Assembly: GCF_000497205.1 (NCBI RefSeq)
Contig: NZ_AYJW01000044.1
Coordinates: 1 to 32,341, forward strand
Source of the DNA: Saccharopolyspora rectivirgula DSM 43747
GTDB lineage: Bacteria; Actinomycetota; Actinomycetes; Mycobacteriales; Pseudonocardiaceae
Direction: 5' to 3'
Length of the DNA stretch: 32,341 nucleotides
Shown here: piece after piece, positions 1-11,642 of the stretch
Layout: the number at the start of each line of letters is the position of its first letter
Numbering within the stretch: the first letter of the stretch is position 1
The notes under the pieces: generated by a model
What the model saw: the letters and a program-made list of their open reading frames with translations, nothing else
The model's database searches: none
What the model was told of the DNA's origin: nothing
Program-made: the position numbers and the translations under genes

Positions 1-2
1 CC

Positions 3-1742
<1,740 letters not shown>

Positions 1743-1947
1743 GAGCCGGGGCTGCCGGCTGAGAGCTGATCTGGAGCCCGCTGCGGCCGGTGGGCGCCGG
1801 GGGCAGCGGGGACCCGCTCGGGTGGGCAGCTCGCGCTGGAGAGAGCCAGCGCGGGGGTGCTCGGCTGGCCAGCGGAACTGGTCGGCGAGCACTCCCCCGA
1901 ACGGCTGCGAGCCCTGGTGGCCGGGCTGCGCCGCGGGGCACCTCCGG
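1743..1947. other. Convergent intergenic gap with a weak hairpin
   Basis: This is the space between the end of the YyaL-like gene and the end of the convergent hemolysin III gene. A 6-bp hairpin (arms 1744-1749 AGCCGG and 1755-1760 CCGGCT, loop ggctg) directly follows the first stop and could serve as a weak terminator; there is no T-tract. From about 1827 to 1935 the plus strand reads as a protein-like stretch (around LGWPAELVGEHSPERLRAL) with coding-like third positions. It lacks an upstream start with a ribosome binding site, so it may be a decayed fragment. Confidence 0.35.
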
Positions 1948-2622
1948 TCAGGCGTAGAGCGCCAGCCAGATGGCCACGTGGTGGCAGATGGCCGCAGCGG
2001 AGACGGCCGAGTGGAAGAACTCGTGGTAACCGAACGTCTTGGGCCACGGGTCGGGCCAGCGGGCGGCGTAGAACACGGCCCCGAGGGTGTAGAGCACCCC
2101 GCCGACGATCAGCAGCGTCAACACCGCGGCGCCGGCGTTCTGCAGCAGGTCGGGGAACACGAAGATCGCGACCCAGCCCAGTGCGACGTAGACCGGAACG
2201 CCGACCCAGCGGGGAGCGTTCGGCCAGGCCAGCTTGAGGATGACCCCGCCGAGAGCACCGCCCCAGACCACGGCGAGCACCACCGCCCCGGTGGTCGGTT
2301 GCATGGCCAGCATCGCGAGCGGTGTGTAGGTGCCCGCGATGAACAGGAAGATCATCGAGTGGTCGAGCCGCCGCATCCAGGTGCGGGCGCCCACGGTCTT
2401 CCACGTTTTCCGGTGGTAGAGCGCGCTGATCCCGAACAGCCCGAGCACGGTGACCACGTAGACGGCGGTGCCGACCGCTGCTCGGGCGGACACCGTGAGA
2501 GCGGCCAAGGTGATCATCGTGGCACCCGCCACGATGGAGACGAAGAAAGACCACAGGTGGATCCAACCGCGCATCCTGGGCTTCACGGTTGCGAACGCAT
2601 GGCGTGTGGTTAGTGAAGACAT
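1948..2622 (-). CDS. Hemolysin III family integral membrane protein (TrhA/PAQR-like)
   Basis: A 224-residue polytopic membrane protein with about seven hydrophobic segments. It carries the three conserved blocks of the hemolysin III/PAQR (CREST) superfamily: SALYHR with its Ser and His after the second segment, LDHSMIFLFIAGTYTP with the conserved Asp, and a C-terminal HEFFHSAV...CHH block. In this superfamily these His and Asp residues form a metal-binding site within the membrane. Bacterial members are called hemolysin III or TrhA and are linked to membrane energetics and lipid homeostasis rather than proven haemolysis. ATG at 2622 was chosen; GTG 2625 and TTG 2631 lie just upstream in frame, and GGAAG sits too close to decide. 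It is divergent from the prenyl synthase, as Rv1085c is from Rv1086. The family is clear; the function is not. Confidence 0.88.
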   Translation of the reverse strand: MSSLTTRHAFATVKPRMRGWIHLWSFFVSIVAGATMITLAALTVSARAAVGTAVYVVTVLGLFGISALYHRKTWKTVGARTWMRRLDHSMIFLFIAGTYTPLAMLAMQPTTGAVVLAVVWGGALGGVILKLAWPNAPRWVGVPVYVALGWVAIFVFPDLLQNAGAAVLTLLIVGGVLYTLGAVFYAARWPDPWPKTFGYHEFFHSAVSAAAICHHVAIWLALYA

Positions 2623-2731
2623 CACTTCCAAAGGTTACGGGACCGTAGGTTTTGCTGACGGGTGAAATTCGTTGCAGTGCTCGCCGAGGCCGTGGTCGAC
2701 GCCTCAACGTGCGCGCGTACGCTCATCGGAC

Positions 2732-3508
2732 GTGGCGTTCAAGCTTCGGGTGAAGGAAGTCCTCTACGGCGTATACGAGCGGCGGTTGCTCCGCAAGATG
2801 GAAGGGATGCAACGCCCCAGGCACGTCGGCGTCATCCTCGACGGCAACCGCAGATGGGCGAAGGAAGCCGGGCTGGACGCTTCGTATGGTCATCGCGCTG
2901 GAGCGCGCAAGATCGCTGACCTGCTGAGGTGGTGCAACGAGGCTGGGGTCGAGGTGGTGACGCTGTGGCTGCTGTCCACGGACAACCTCAACCGCAGCAA
3001 GGAGGAGATAGACGCGCTGCTGGAGATCATCGCCAACGTGGTCGATGAGCTCACCGGACCCTCCCAACCGTGGCGGGTGCGGATCGTCGGCGCGCTGGAT
3101 CTGCTCCCGACCGAGTTCGCCGCTCGGCTCTCAGCTTCCGCGCTGCGGACCGAAGGTCGTACGGGGATGCAAGTCAACGCCGCTGTCGGGTACGGAGGTC
3201 GGCGGGAGATCGCGGATGCGGTCCGCAAGTTGCTCCAGCAGCACGCCGAGGCGGGCACCACGATCGAAGAGCTCGCCGAGGTGCTCACCGTGGACCACAT
3301 CGCAGAGCACCTCTACACCTCCGGGCAGCCCGACCCCGACCTGGTGATTCGCACCTCGGGGGAGCAGCGGTTGTCCGGCTTCATGCTGTGGCAGTCAGCG
3401 CACTCGGAGTTCTGGTTCTGCGAGGCCTACTGGCCGGAGTTCCGGCGCATCGACTTCCTCCGCGCGTTGCGCGACTACGCGGTTCGACACCGCCGCTTCG
3501 GCAGCTAG
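2732..3508 (+). CDS. Short-chain Z-isoprenyl diphosphate synthase (probable (2Z,6E)-farnesyl diphosphate synthase)
   Basis: A 258-residue cis-prenyltransferase (UppS family). Visible motifs are LDGNRRWA with the catalytic Asp37, the LSTDNLNRS loop (residues 82-89), NAAVGYGGRREI, and the C-terminal GQPDPDLVIRTSGEQRLSGF plus SEFWF signatures. Long-chain UppS enzymes have a small residue (Ala69 in E. coli, YAFSSEN) where this protein has Leu80 (WLLSTDN). The same Leu occurs in M. tuberculosis Rv1086, which stops at C15, so (2Z,6E)-FPP is the expected product, feeding decaprenyl or undecaprenyl phosphate synthesis for cell-wall polymers. GTG 2732 was chosen because it gives the family length (Rv1086, about 262). 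Eight nucleotides upstream lies a TANNNT-type -10 (tacgct, 2718-2723), so the mRNA may be leaderless. Membrane-associated cytoplasmic enzyme. Confidence 0.9.
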   Translation: MAFKLRVKEVLYGVYERRLLRKMEGMQRPRHVGVILDGNRRWAKEAGLDASYGHRAGARKIADLLRWCNEAGVEVVTLWLLSTDNLNRSKEEIDALLEIIANVVDELTGPSQPWRVRIVGALDLLPTEFAARLSASALRTEGRTGMQVNAAVGYGGRREIADAVRKLLQQHAEAGTTIEELAEVLTVDHIAEHLYTSGQPDPDLVIRTSGEQRLSGFMLWQSAHSEFWFCEAYWPEFRRIDFLRALRDYAVRHRRFGS

Positions 3509-3516
3509 ACGGCAAC

Positions 3517-3554
3517 GATCCCGGGAGGGTCGGCGAACCGGCCCTCCCGGGATC
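3517..3554. terminator. Bidirectional hairpin terminator between uppS-like gene and chaplin gene 1
   Basis: The two 17-nt arms (3517-3533 and 3538-3554) pair completely, with one G-T wobble, around a CGAA tetraloop; the outer part is GATCCCGGGAGGG/CCCTCCCGGGATC. It lies 8 nt after the uppS-like stop and 10 nt beyond the stop of the convergent chaplin gene, so it can serve both. There is no T-tract, as is common in high-GC actinobacteria. Confidence 0.8.
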
Positions 3555-3564
3555 GAGTCGTGGA

Positions 3565-3822
3565 TCAGTCGTCGAACTCGACCGACGGGTGGTCGACGAT
3601 CGGGGCGTTGACGCAGTTGACGTCCTGCGGCGACAGCACCGGCAGCACGACACCGATGACGGCGGGGATGTTGTTGCCGCACAGCTGAACCGGTACAGCG
3701 CTGATGTTGTTGTCGTTGAGGACGTTGATGCCGTCGTTGCCCACGCTGTCGGCGTGGGCCAGCGGGGCGACGGCCATCATGCCTGCGGCGGTGCCGGCGA
3801 CGACAGCTGCTTTCTTCAGCAC
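3565..3822 (-). CDS. Chaplin-like secreted small protein, copy 1
   Basis: An 85-residue preprotein. The N-terminus (MLKKAAVVAG, hydrophobic core, ending APLAHA before DSVGND) is a Sec signal peptide, leaving about 61 mature residues. The mature part follows the chaplin pattern: NDGINVLNDNN, then PVQLCGNN, a hydrophobic stretch IPAVIGVVLPVL, and a second Cys in VNCVNA. Chaplins are hydrophobic, amyloid-forming surface proteins of aerial hyphae and spores in filamentous actinomycetes. The acidic tail ending PSVEFDD is an addition to the classical short chaplin. The GTG at 3820-3822 is preceded by GAAGGAGCC; the frame stays open upstream, but the paralogue at 4050-4304 has the same start and ribosome site. 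The family assignment rests on motif pattern; it is probably anchored by assembly rather than by sortase. Confidence 0.8.
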   Translation of the reverse strand: MLKKAAVVAGTAAGMMAVAPLAHADSVGNDGINVLNDNNISAVPVQLCGNNIPAVIGVVLPVLSPQDVNCVNAPIVDHPSVEFDD

Positions 3823-3991
3823 TTCAATGGCTCCTTCGAGGAAGGTGTCGGGGATTTTCACATGCGATCGGATGAACCCATTCCGGTGATTCCGCGTGGA
3901 AATCCCATTTCATGCCGCGATGTGCTGAGGCATTGCCACGCTGACGTGAGGATTGGGCGGTCATCCGACCAAATCTGCTCTCGTACTAATG

Positions 3992-4026
3992 AAAAGAAGC
4001 GTCGAGTCGACCCCAACGCTTCTTTT
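3992..4026 (-). terminator. Rho-independent terminator downstream of chaplin gene 2
   Basis: An 11-bp perfect stem, AAAAGAAGCGT (3992-4002) with ACGCTTCTTTT (4016-4026), around a 13-nt loop. Read on the minus strand it ends in UUUU within the stem. It lies 23 nt past the chaplin 2 stop and before chaplin 1, so the two chaplin genes are probably separate transcription units. Confidence 0.7.
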
Positions 4027-4049
4027 GCGGATTTGCTGCCCGCGGACGA

Positions 4050-4304
4050 TCAGTCGTCGAACTCGACCGACGGGTGGTCGACGATCGGGGCGTTGACGCA
4101 GTTGACGTCCTGCGGCGACAGCAGCGGCAGCACGATGCCGAGGACGGCGATGTTGTTGCCGCACGCCTGAACAGGCAGAACGCTGATGTTGTTGTCGTTG
4201 AGGATGTTGATGCCGTCGTTGTCCACGCTGTCGGCGTGGGCCAGCGGGGCGACGGCCATCAGGCCTGCGGCGGTGCCGGCGACGACAGCTGCTTTCTTCA
4301 GCAC
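4050..4304 (-). CDS. Chaplin-like secreted small protein, copy 2
   Basis: An 84-residue paralogue of the preceding gene. It has a signal peptide MLKKAAVVAGTAAG... ending in APLAHA, and a mature part with NDGINILNDNN, PVQACGNN, the hydrophobic segment IAVLGIVLPLL, the second Cys in VNCVNA and the same acidic end PSVEFDD. The two cysteines are at the spacing expected for the chaplin intramolecular disulfide. The GTG start at 4302-4304 has AAGGAG (4314-4319) 9 nt upstream. An upstream AT-richer region (4321-4440) is the likely promoter zone; no convincing -35/-10 pair was found there. Its role in surface hydrophobicity of aerial structures is inferred from the family. Confidence 0.8.
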   Translation of the reverse strand: MLKKAAVVAGTAAGLMAVAPLAHADSVDNDGINILNDNNISVLPVQACGNNIAVLGIVLPLLSPQDVNCVNAPIVDHPSVEFDD

Positions 4305-4320
4305 TTCAATGGCTCCTTAT

Positions 4321-4862
4321 TGGATGTGAATCCACGCGGGAACAATTCCCTGGCTCCGCTTCCCCAGGGGTAAGCCGAGGGAACTATCGCGGAAAAAGAT
4401 ATCGAGATGATCGACGAAAAGAAAGCAAGATAACTCTATCGTGTGGCGATGAATTTGATTGCGCGCGGAAAAGTTGTGCGAGCAAATTTTTCAGCTGCGG
4501 AAACCGGAGGAATGCTGCTCCGTGGGAGAGGCCGGACGATGCGGATGGGACGCGGTGGGCCGCTGTCGGAACCGCTCGACCGGATGAATCGGCTGGCATC
4601 CTGCCGTCCAGGTGGTGCACAGCGCAGCGGATTCACTGCCTCCAACGAGGAATTCACTCACAAAGACCAGATATCGGCGTCTTTGGTGACTGTCGGTGAG
4701 CTGCTCCGCCGCTATCCCGGTCGTTCCGCCGCACAGCAGCTGAGCTGCTGTTTCGCTGGTCGTCCAAAGTGTCTGAACAGTGGTGTACAGTCGCTGACCT
4801 GGCGGAAAGCCAGCTCCAAGTGAAACCCCGCTGACAATTCGCTAAATCACCTGGCTGGCCGT
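4321..4862. other. Long gap with lower GC and no confident gene
   Basis: This stretch is richer in A and T than its surroundings (for example 4385-4500). It should hold the promoter of the minus-strand chaplin copy 2. A 126-codon plus-strand frame (4443-4823, GTG or TTG-type start, no clear ribosome site) is open, but its third-position GC is well below that of neighbouring genes. Around its residues 80-95 it reads SLVTVGELLRRYPGRSAAQ, which resembles the short amphipathic N-terminal segment seen in a number of actinobacterial proteins, so a decayed gene is possible. No RNA gene was recognised here. Confidence 0.3.
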
Positions 4863-4891
4863 CTGTCAACTCGGAGCAGCGCCGGTAGCGT
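4863..4891 (+). promoter_or_regulatory. Candidate promoter for phoH2
   Basis: A CTGTCA box (4863-4868), a 17-nt spacer and TAGCGT (4886-4891). The -10 hexamer is the same TAGCGT found in the two much stronger sugar promoters in this window. The -35 is poor, so this is tentative. It would give a 5' leader of more than 200 nt for phoH2, long enough to include the small frame at 4949-5182. A 6-bp hairpin (GGACAG/CTGTCC, 4968-4984) lies in that leader. Confidence 0.3.
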
Positions 4892-4948
4892 GCGCTGTGA
4901 CGGGCCGACCCAAAGTCCGTACGCGGCCCGTCCGGGAGGCCCCTGGCC

Positions 4949-5182
4949 GTGGCTGATGGCTGGTTCGGACAGTTGAGCTGTCCACCTTGGTCGCGAGGGG
5001 TCGGTGTCCGGCCCCAGCGGCTGCGGTGGGTGGCCAGTCCGCCCAGCCGGCGGCGGGGGCAGGCCCGGCCCGCCGACGAGCGGGTGCGCTCGCCGCACCT
5101 GCGAGGGAGTAGCCGTGACCGCACGACGTTCCCAGCCACAAGCGGAAAGCTCCGCGCGCAGTGGAGAACCAGGCAACAGTGA
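4949..5182 (+). CDS. Possible small protein overlapping the start of phoH2 (PhoAT-like position)
   Basis: A 77-codon frame starting with GTG at 4949, preceded at 9 nt by GGGAGG (4934-4939). It runs through the phoH2 GTG start (5115) and stops with TGA at 5180-5182, one base before an in-frame phoH2 ATG (5184). The product would be basic (many Arg and Pro), start [10 protein letters not shown], and has no recognised domain. In mycobacteria phoH2 is preceded by and overlaps a small gene, phoAT, encoding a proposed antitoxin-like partner (from memory); the position here is similar but I cannot show sequence similarity. Third positions are coding-like from codon 20 on, though the phoH2-frame reading is GC-rich too. 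It could be chance. Confidence 0.3.
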   Translation: MADGWFGQLSCPPWSRGVGVRPQRLRWVASPPSRRRGQARPADERVRSPHLRGSSRDRTTFPATSGKLRAQWRTRQQ

Positions 5183-6491
5183 GATGGCCGGTGCCAGGGG
5201 TGTTCGCACCTATGTTCTGGACACCTCGGTCCTGCTGTCCGATCCGTGGGCGATAACTCGGTTCGCCGAGCACAGCGTAGTGCTTCCGCTGGTCGTGATC
5301 AGCGAGTTGGAGGGCAAACGGCATCACCCGGAGCTCGGTTGGTTCGCCCGCGAAGCCTTGCGGGCCCTCGACGAGTTGCGACTCCGGCACGGGCGGCTGG
5401 ACGCGCCGGTACCCGTCGGGACCTCCGGAGGAACGCTGCACGTCGAGCTCAACCACACCGACCCGCAGGTGCTGCCCGCTGGATTCCGTACGGACTCCAA
5501 CGACTCCCGCATCCTGGCCTGCGCGCTCAACCTCGCGGCCGAAGGGCACCGGGTCACCCTGGTGACCAAGGACATGCCGCTGCGGGTGAAGGCCGCCTCG
5601 GTGGCCCTCGACGCCGAGGAGTACCGGGCGCAGGACGTGGTCTCCTCCGGTTGGACCGGCATGGCCGACCTGGACGCGCCGCCGGAGGCGGTCGACGCGC
5701 TGTTCAAGGAAGGCGTCGTCGATCTCGACGAGGTCCGCGACCTGCCGCCGAACACCGGTGTTCGACTGCTGAACGGCTCGCAGAGCGCGCTCGGCCGGGT
5801 CACCGCGGACAAGCGGCTGAAGCTGGTGCGCGGGGATCGCGAGGTCTTCGGCCTGCACGGCCGGTCAGCGGAACAGCGGATCGCGCTGGACCTGCTGATG
5901 GACCCGGAGGTCGGGATCATCTCGCTCGGCGGCCGCGCCGGCACCGGCAAGTCCGCGCTGGCGCTGTGCGCGGGGTTGGAGAGCGTGCTGGAGCGCCAAC
6001 AGCACCGCAAGGTCGTGGTCTTCCGCCCGGTCTACGCCGTCGGTGGGCAAGAGCTCGGCTACCTGCCCGGCACCGAGAACGAGAAGATGCAGCCGTGGGC
6101 CCAGGCGGTCTTCGACACCCTGGGCGCGCTGGTCAGCGAGAACGTGCTCGACGAGGTGCACGACCGGGGCATGCTCGAGGTGCTGCCGCTGACCCACATC
6201 CGGGGGCGGTCGCTGCACGACTCGTTCGTGATCGTCGACGAAGCGCAGTCGCTGGAGCGCAACGTGCTGCTGACCGTGCTCTCCCGGCTGGGCGCCAACT
6301 CCAGGGTGGTGCTCACCCACGACATAGCCCAGCGGGACAACCTGCGGGTCGGCCGGCACGACGGGGTGGCCGCGGTGATCGAGAAGCTCAAGGGGCACCC
6401 GCTGTTCGCCCACATCACCCTCACCCGGTCGGAGCGCTCGCCGATCGCCGCTCTGGTGACCGAGATGCTGGAAGGTGAGTTCACCCCGTAG
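5115..6491 (+). CDS. phoH2: PhoH2: PIN-domain RNase fused to PhoH ATPase/helicase
   Basis: A 458-residue two-domain protein. The N-terminal PIN domain (about 32-175) begins [12 protein letters not shown] and shows the acidic nuclease set Asp36, Glu64 (VISELEGK), the TDSND cluster (127-130) and Asp153 (VTKDMPLR). The C-terminal PhoH domain (about 250-455) has Walker [10 protein letters not shown] (272-280), an [16 protein letters not shown] segment, Walker B VIVDEAQ (372-378) and THDIAQRDN. PhoH2 proteins couple ATP-dependent RNA unwinding to sequence-specific RNA cleavage and are studied as toxin-like modules in mycobacteria (Rv1095). GTG 5115 was chosen because GAGGGAG (5103-5109) lies 5 nt upstream; ATG 5184, immediately after the stop of the overlapping small frame, is the alternative and would also leave the PIN domain whole. 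Confidence 0.93.
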   Translation: MTARRSQPQAESSARSGEPGNSEMAGARGVRTYVLDTSVLLSDPWAITRFAEHSVVLPLVVISELEGKRHHPELGWFAREALRALDELRLRHGRLDAPVPVGTSGGTLHVELNHTDPQVLPAGFRTDSNDSRILACALNLAAEGHRVTLVTKDMPLRVKAASVALDAEEYRAQDVVSSGWTGMADLDAPPEAVDALFKEGVVDLDEVRDLPPNTGVRLLNGSQSALGRVTADKRLKLVRGDREVFGLHGRSAEQRIALDLLMDPEVGIISLGGRAGTGKSALALCAGLESVLERQQHRKVVVFRPVYAVGGQELGYLPGTENEKMQPWAQAVFDTLGALVSENVLDEVHDRGMLEVLPLTHIRGRSLHDSFVIVDEAQSLERNVLLTVLSRLGANSRVVLTHDIAQRDNLRVGRHDGVAAVIEKLKGHPLFAHITLTRSERSPIAALVTEMLEGEFTP

Positions 6492-6505
6492 CGGGGCACC
6501 AGGTC

Positions 6506-6545
6506 CGGGCCGCCGGCACGCTCGCGCCCGCACCGGCGGCCCGGG
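6506..6545. terminator. Hairpin terminator after phoH2
   Basis: A 12-bp perfect stem, CCGGGCCGCCGG (6506-6517) with CCGGCGGCCCGG (6534-6545), and a 16-nt loop. It lies 14 nt after the phoH2 stop in the convergent space before guaB1. There is no T-tract. Confidence 0.65.
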
Positions 6546-6557
6546 CGCCGACGCGCG

Positions 6558-6599
6558 GATCGGGGATCCCCCGCTGCTCGGCAGGGGCTCCCCGATCCA
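6558..6599. terminator. Second hairpin terminator, facing guaB1
   Basis: Arms GGATCGGGGA (6558-6567) and TCCCCGATCC (6590-6599) pair perfectly. After one mismatch four further C-G pairs follow, leaving a 12-nt loop. It lies 12 nt beyond the guaB1 stop on its side and forms a back-to-back pair with the hairpin at 6506-6545. Confidence 0.65.
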
Positions 6600-6611
6600 C
6601 CGCGGAGGCCC

Positions 6612-8057
<1,446 letters not shown>

Positions 8058-8059
8058 TC

Positions 8060-8065
8060 ACCATA
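8060..8065 (-). promoter_or_regulatory. Candidate -10 box for leaderless guaB1
   Basis: On the minus strand TATGGT (8065-8060) is followed after 8 nt by the guaB1 GTG, the spacing expected if transcription starts at or next to the start codon. A clear -35 was not found. The gene upstream on the same strand (DUF4288) ends 66 nt away, so guaB1 could also be co-transcribed with it. Confidence 0.4.
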
Positions 8066-8117
8066 CGTGTTCCGCGGAAGAGTGGTCGCGATTTGCGGGT
8101 TCCGCGCACCGGTCGGC

Positions 8118-8537
8118 CTAGGCGTCCTCCTCGGCCAGCAGCTCCAGCGACCGGTAGGCGGAGTAGTTGCGGAAGAACCGGCTGTACAGCTCGGTGCCGT
8201 CGGTGAAGCTGGGGTCTTCCAGCTTGCGCACCTCGACGACCTGCTTGAGCCGGCACTTGACCTGCTTGTGGTTCTCGTCCTCGTAGACCGCTTCCTGCTG
8301 CTTGCCGAGCTCCCGGGCGTGCTGCTGCGCCTCCTCCTCCGTCTCGGCCTTGAGCAGCACCACGGACTCCTCGTAGAGCGGGCGGTAGTCGGGGTCCTCC
8401 GAAGTGGATTCCAGGAGCAGCACCGCGATGTAGTAGTCCGGTTCGGTGTGCTCCGGGTTGACCTGGAACTCGCGCGGGTCGATCGTTCCCGGCCCGATGT
8501 TCACCGAGCCGATCTCGCCGAGGTCGTCACTGCTCAT
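8118..8537 (-). CDS. DUF4288-like small acidic protein
   Basis: 139 residues, acidic, with no signal peptide or membrane segment. The centre (DYYIAVLLLESTSEDPDYRPLYEES..., then ETEEEAQQHARELGKQQ) matches the pattern of DUF4288: a short beta-rich domain in which the protein's Tyr-Ile-Ala strand, an acidic PLYEES loop and an EEEA helix recur. Function of the family is unknown. It starts 12 nt after the ligB stop on the same strand and is probably translated from the same message. Whether it has any link to DNA ligation is unknown. The domain call is from pattern memory. Confidence 0.7.
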   Translation of the reverse strand: MSSDDLGEIGSVNIGPGTIDPREFQVNPEHTEPDYYIAVLLLESTSEDPDYRPLYEESVVLLKAETEEEAQQHARELGKQQEAVYEDENHKQVKCRLKQVVEVRKLEDPSFTDGTELYSRFFRNYSAYRSLELLAEEDA

Positions 8538-8549
8538 GGTTCAAGCATC

Positions 8550-10064
8550 TCACCTGCCGGGGAGCAGGTCGCGAACCGCGTCGATGGTGTCGGCCATCGC
8601 CGGTGTCTTGTCCGGCCGGTAGCGCAGCACCCGGGCGAACCGCAGCGCCACCCCGCCCGGGTAGCGGGGGCTGACCTGCACCCCGTCCAGCTCCACCTCC
8701 ACCACCAGTTCCGGGCGCAGGTGCACCGTCCAGCCGTCCTCGCGGGTCCGCCGGCGCTGGAACTCCTCGGTCTGCCAGGCCAGCAGCTCGTCGGTGAGCC
8801 CCTTGAACGTCTTGCCGACCATGATCGGCGGTCCCCCGTCGGGGTCCCGCGTGCCCAGGTGCAGGTTCGACAGGTAGCCGGAGCGCCGCCCGTGCCCCCA
8901 CTCCGCGGCCAGCACCACCAGGTCCAAGGTGTGCTCGGGCTTGACCTTGCGCCAGGCGCTGCCGCGGCGACCCGCCGCGTACGCCGAGTCCAGGTCCTTC
9001 ACCAGCACGCCTTCGTGGCCGGCGTCCAGGGCCCGGTCGAAGAAGTCCGCGGCCTGCTCGGCGGAAGGCGCTTGGACCGAGGGGATGCGCCACTCGCCGG
9101 CCACCTCGTCGAGGGCGGCGCACCGCTGCCGCAGCGGCAGGTCGAGCAGGTCGGTGCCGTCGAGGTGCAGGCAGTCGAAGAAGTAGGGGCGCAGCAGCAC
9201 GTCCCGAGGGCTGCGGGAGCCGAACCGGCCCATGGTCTCCTGGAACGGGCGGGGCCGGCCCGAGTCGTCCAGGGCCAGGGCCTCGCCGTCCAGCACCACC
9301 GAGGTGCAGTCCAGCTTCCTCGCCAGGTCGACGAGCTCGGGCACGCTGGGGGTGATGTCGCGGAGCGCGCGGGTGTACACCCGCACGTCGTCCCCGACGC
9401 GGTGCAGCTGGATGCGGGCCCCGTCCAGCTTGTACTCGACGCTGCTCTCGCCGAATTCGGTCAGCGCCGAATCGAGGTCTTCGGCGGGAGCGGCGAGCAT
9501 GGGGCGCACCGGCCGGCCGGGTTCGAGCCGGAACGCCGCCAGCGCAGGTTCACCTCCGCCGATCGCGGCCGCCGCGGTGTCCGGCAGCTGCCCGGACAGC
9601 ATGAACGCCCGGCGCACCGATTCGGCGGGCACGCCCGCTGCGGCCGCGATGGCCTCCAACACCACCCCTTCCAGGGCGCCTTGTCGGAGTTCTCCGCCCA
9701 GCAGGCGCGTCAGGAACTCCTGCTCGGCCTCGGTGGCGTTGCCGAGCAGCTCGACGAGTTCGGTGGTGCGCCGCTGCACCGAACCCGGCCCGCTGATGCG
9801 CCGCAGCGCACCGATCGCGGTGTCGACCTCGCGCACGGTCAACCGGGGCTCGGGCGCGGGGGCGGGCTGCAGCTTGGCGAGCGTGGCCCAGCCGATGCCG
9901 ACCCGCCCGCCGGGGAGCTCCCCGGCCAGCATCGCCGCCGCCGGTCGCACTTCGTCCTCGCCCAGCTTCCGCAGCAGACCGGCCAGGATCGTCGTCTTCG
10001 CCTTCCGGGAACGGGTGGCCGCGATCTCGGCGGAGGCGGTGACCACGTCGTCCAGCAGCGCCAT
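8550..10064 (-). CDS. ligB: ATP-dependent DNA ligase LigB
   Basis: 504 residues, the length of M. tuberculosis LigB (Rv3062, about 507). The order is an N-terminal DNA-binding domain (1-190), an adenylation domain with the nucleotidyl-acceptor lysine in EYKLDGAR (about residue 211), downstream motifs LDGEAL, PYFFDCLHLDG, EGVLVKD and AWRKVKPEHTLDLVV (motif V), and a C-terminal OB domain ending in the YRPDKTPAMADT region. It seals DNA nicks using ATP; in actinobacteria the essential replicative enzyme is the NAD-dependent LigA, and LigB is an accessory repair ligase. Start ATG at 10064 with only a weak GGGG upstream. It forms a two-gene unit with the DUF4288 gene. This gene is not in the Rv1084-Rv1111c block, so it marks a local rearrangement relative to Mycobacterium. 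Confidence 0.93.
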   Translation of the reverse strand: MALLDDVVTASAEIAATRSRKAKTTILAGLLRKLGEDEVRPAAAMLAGELPGGRVGIGWATLAKLQPAPAPEPRLTVREVDTAIGALRRISGPGSVQRRTTELVELLGNATEAEQEFLTRLLGGELRQGALEGVVLEAIAAAAGVPAESVRRAFMLSGQLPDTAAAAIGGGEPALAAFRLEPGRPVRPMLAAPAEDLDSALTEFGESSVEYKLDGARIQLHRVGDDVRVYTRALRDITPSVPELVDLARKLDCTSVVLDGEALALDDSGRPRPFQETMGRFGSRSPRDVLLRPYFFDCLHLDGTDLLDLPLRQRCAALDEVAGEWRIPSVQAPSAEQAADFFDRALDAGHEGVLVKDLDSAYAAGRRGSAWRKVKPEHTLDLVVLAAEWGHGRRSGYLSNLHLGTRDPDGGPPIMVGKTFKGLTDELLAWQTEEFQRRRTREDGWTVHLRPELVVEVELDGVQVSPRYPGGVALRFARVLRYRPDKTPAMADTIDAVRDLLPGR

Positions 10065-10109
10065 GCCCCCATGGTGCGGGCGCGGGCCGACAGCGCAGCG
10101 AGGAGCGCG

Positions 10110-10140
10110 CGGCCGGTGCCGCGGGGTGCGGCACCGGCCG
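10110..10140 (-). terminator. Hairpin terminator downstream of fumC
   Basis: A 13-bp perfect stem, CGGCCGGTGCCGC (10110-10122) with GCGGCACCGGCCG (10128-10140), and a 5-nt loop, 9 nt past the fumC stop on the minus strand. It separates fumC from ligB, which is transcribed in the same direction. Confidence 0.75.
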
Positions 10141-10149
10141 GGGGAGGGA

Positions 10150-11544
<1,395 letters not shown>

Positions 11545-11642
11545 GCCCAGAGTGTCTCGCCAAGAGCTGCTCGGGGGCAGTGTGTGTCTCCCCACTGGGT
11601 ATCGACCCGGCACCGGGCGCAGGCGCTGTCCGCGCTGGTGGA

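Larger units (their letters stand above)
3565..4320 (-). repeat. Tandem gene duplication of the chaplin-like unit
   Basis: Two direct copies, about 3565-3838 and 4050-4320, span each coding region plus its ribosome binding site. The first 74 bases at the 3' ends of the genes are identical between copies, as are the signal-peptide codons and the AAGGAG-type site with the GTG start. Differences cluster in the middle of the mature region, and the second copy is one codon shorter. The spacer (3839-4049) is not shared in any obvious way. Identical ends with a diverged middle suggest a recent duplication or ongoing gene conversion. Confidence 0.8.

Noticed and set aside
1767-1947. Plus-strand protein-like stretch around LGWPAELVGEHSPERLRAL between the first two genes
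   Set aside because: Coding-like third positions, but no start with a ribosome site and it runs into the hemolysin III gene; perhaps a relic, not called as a gene.
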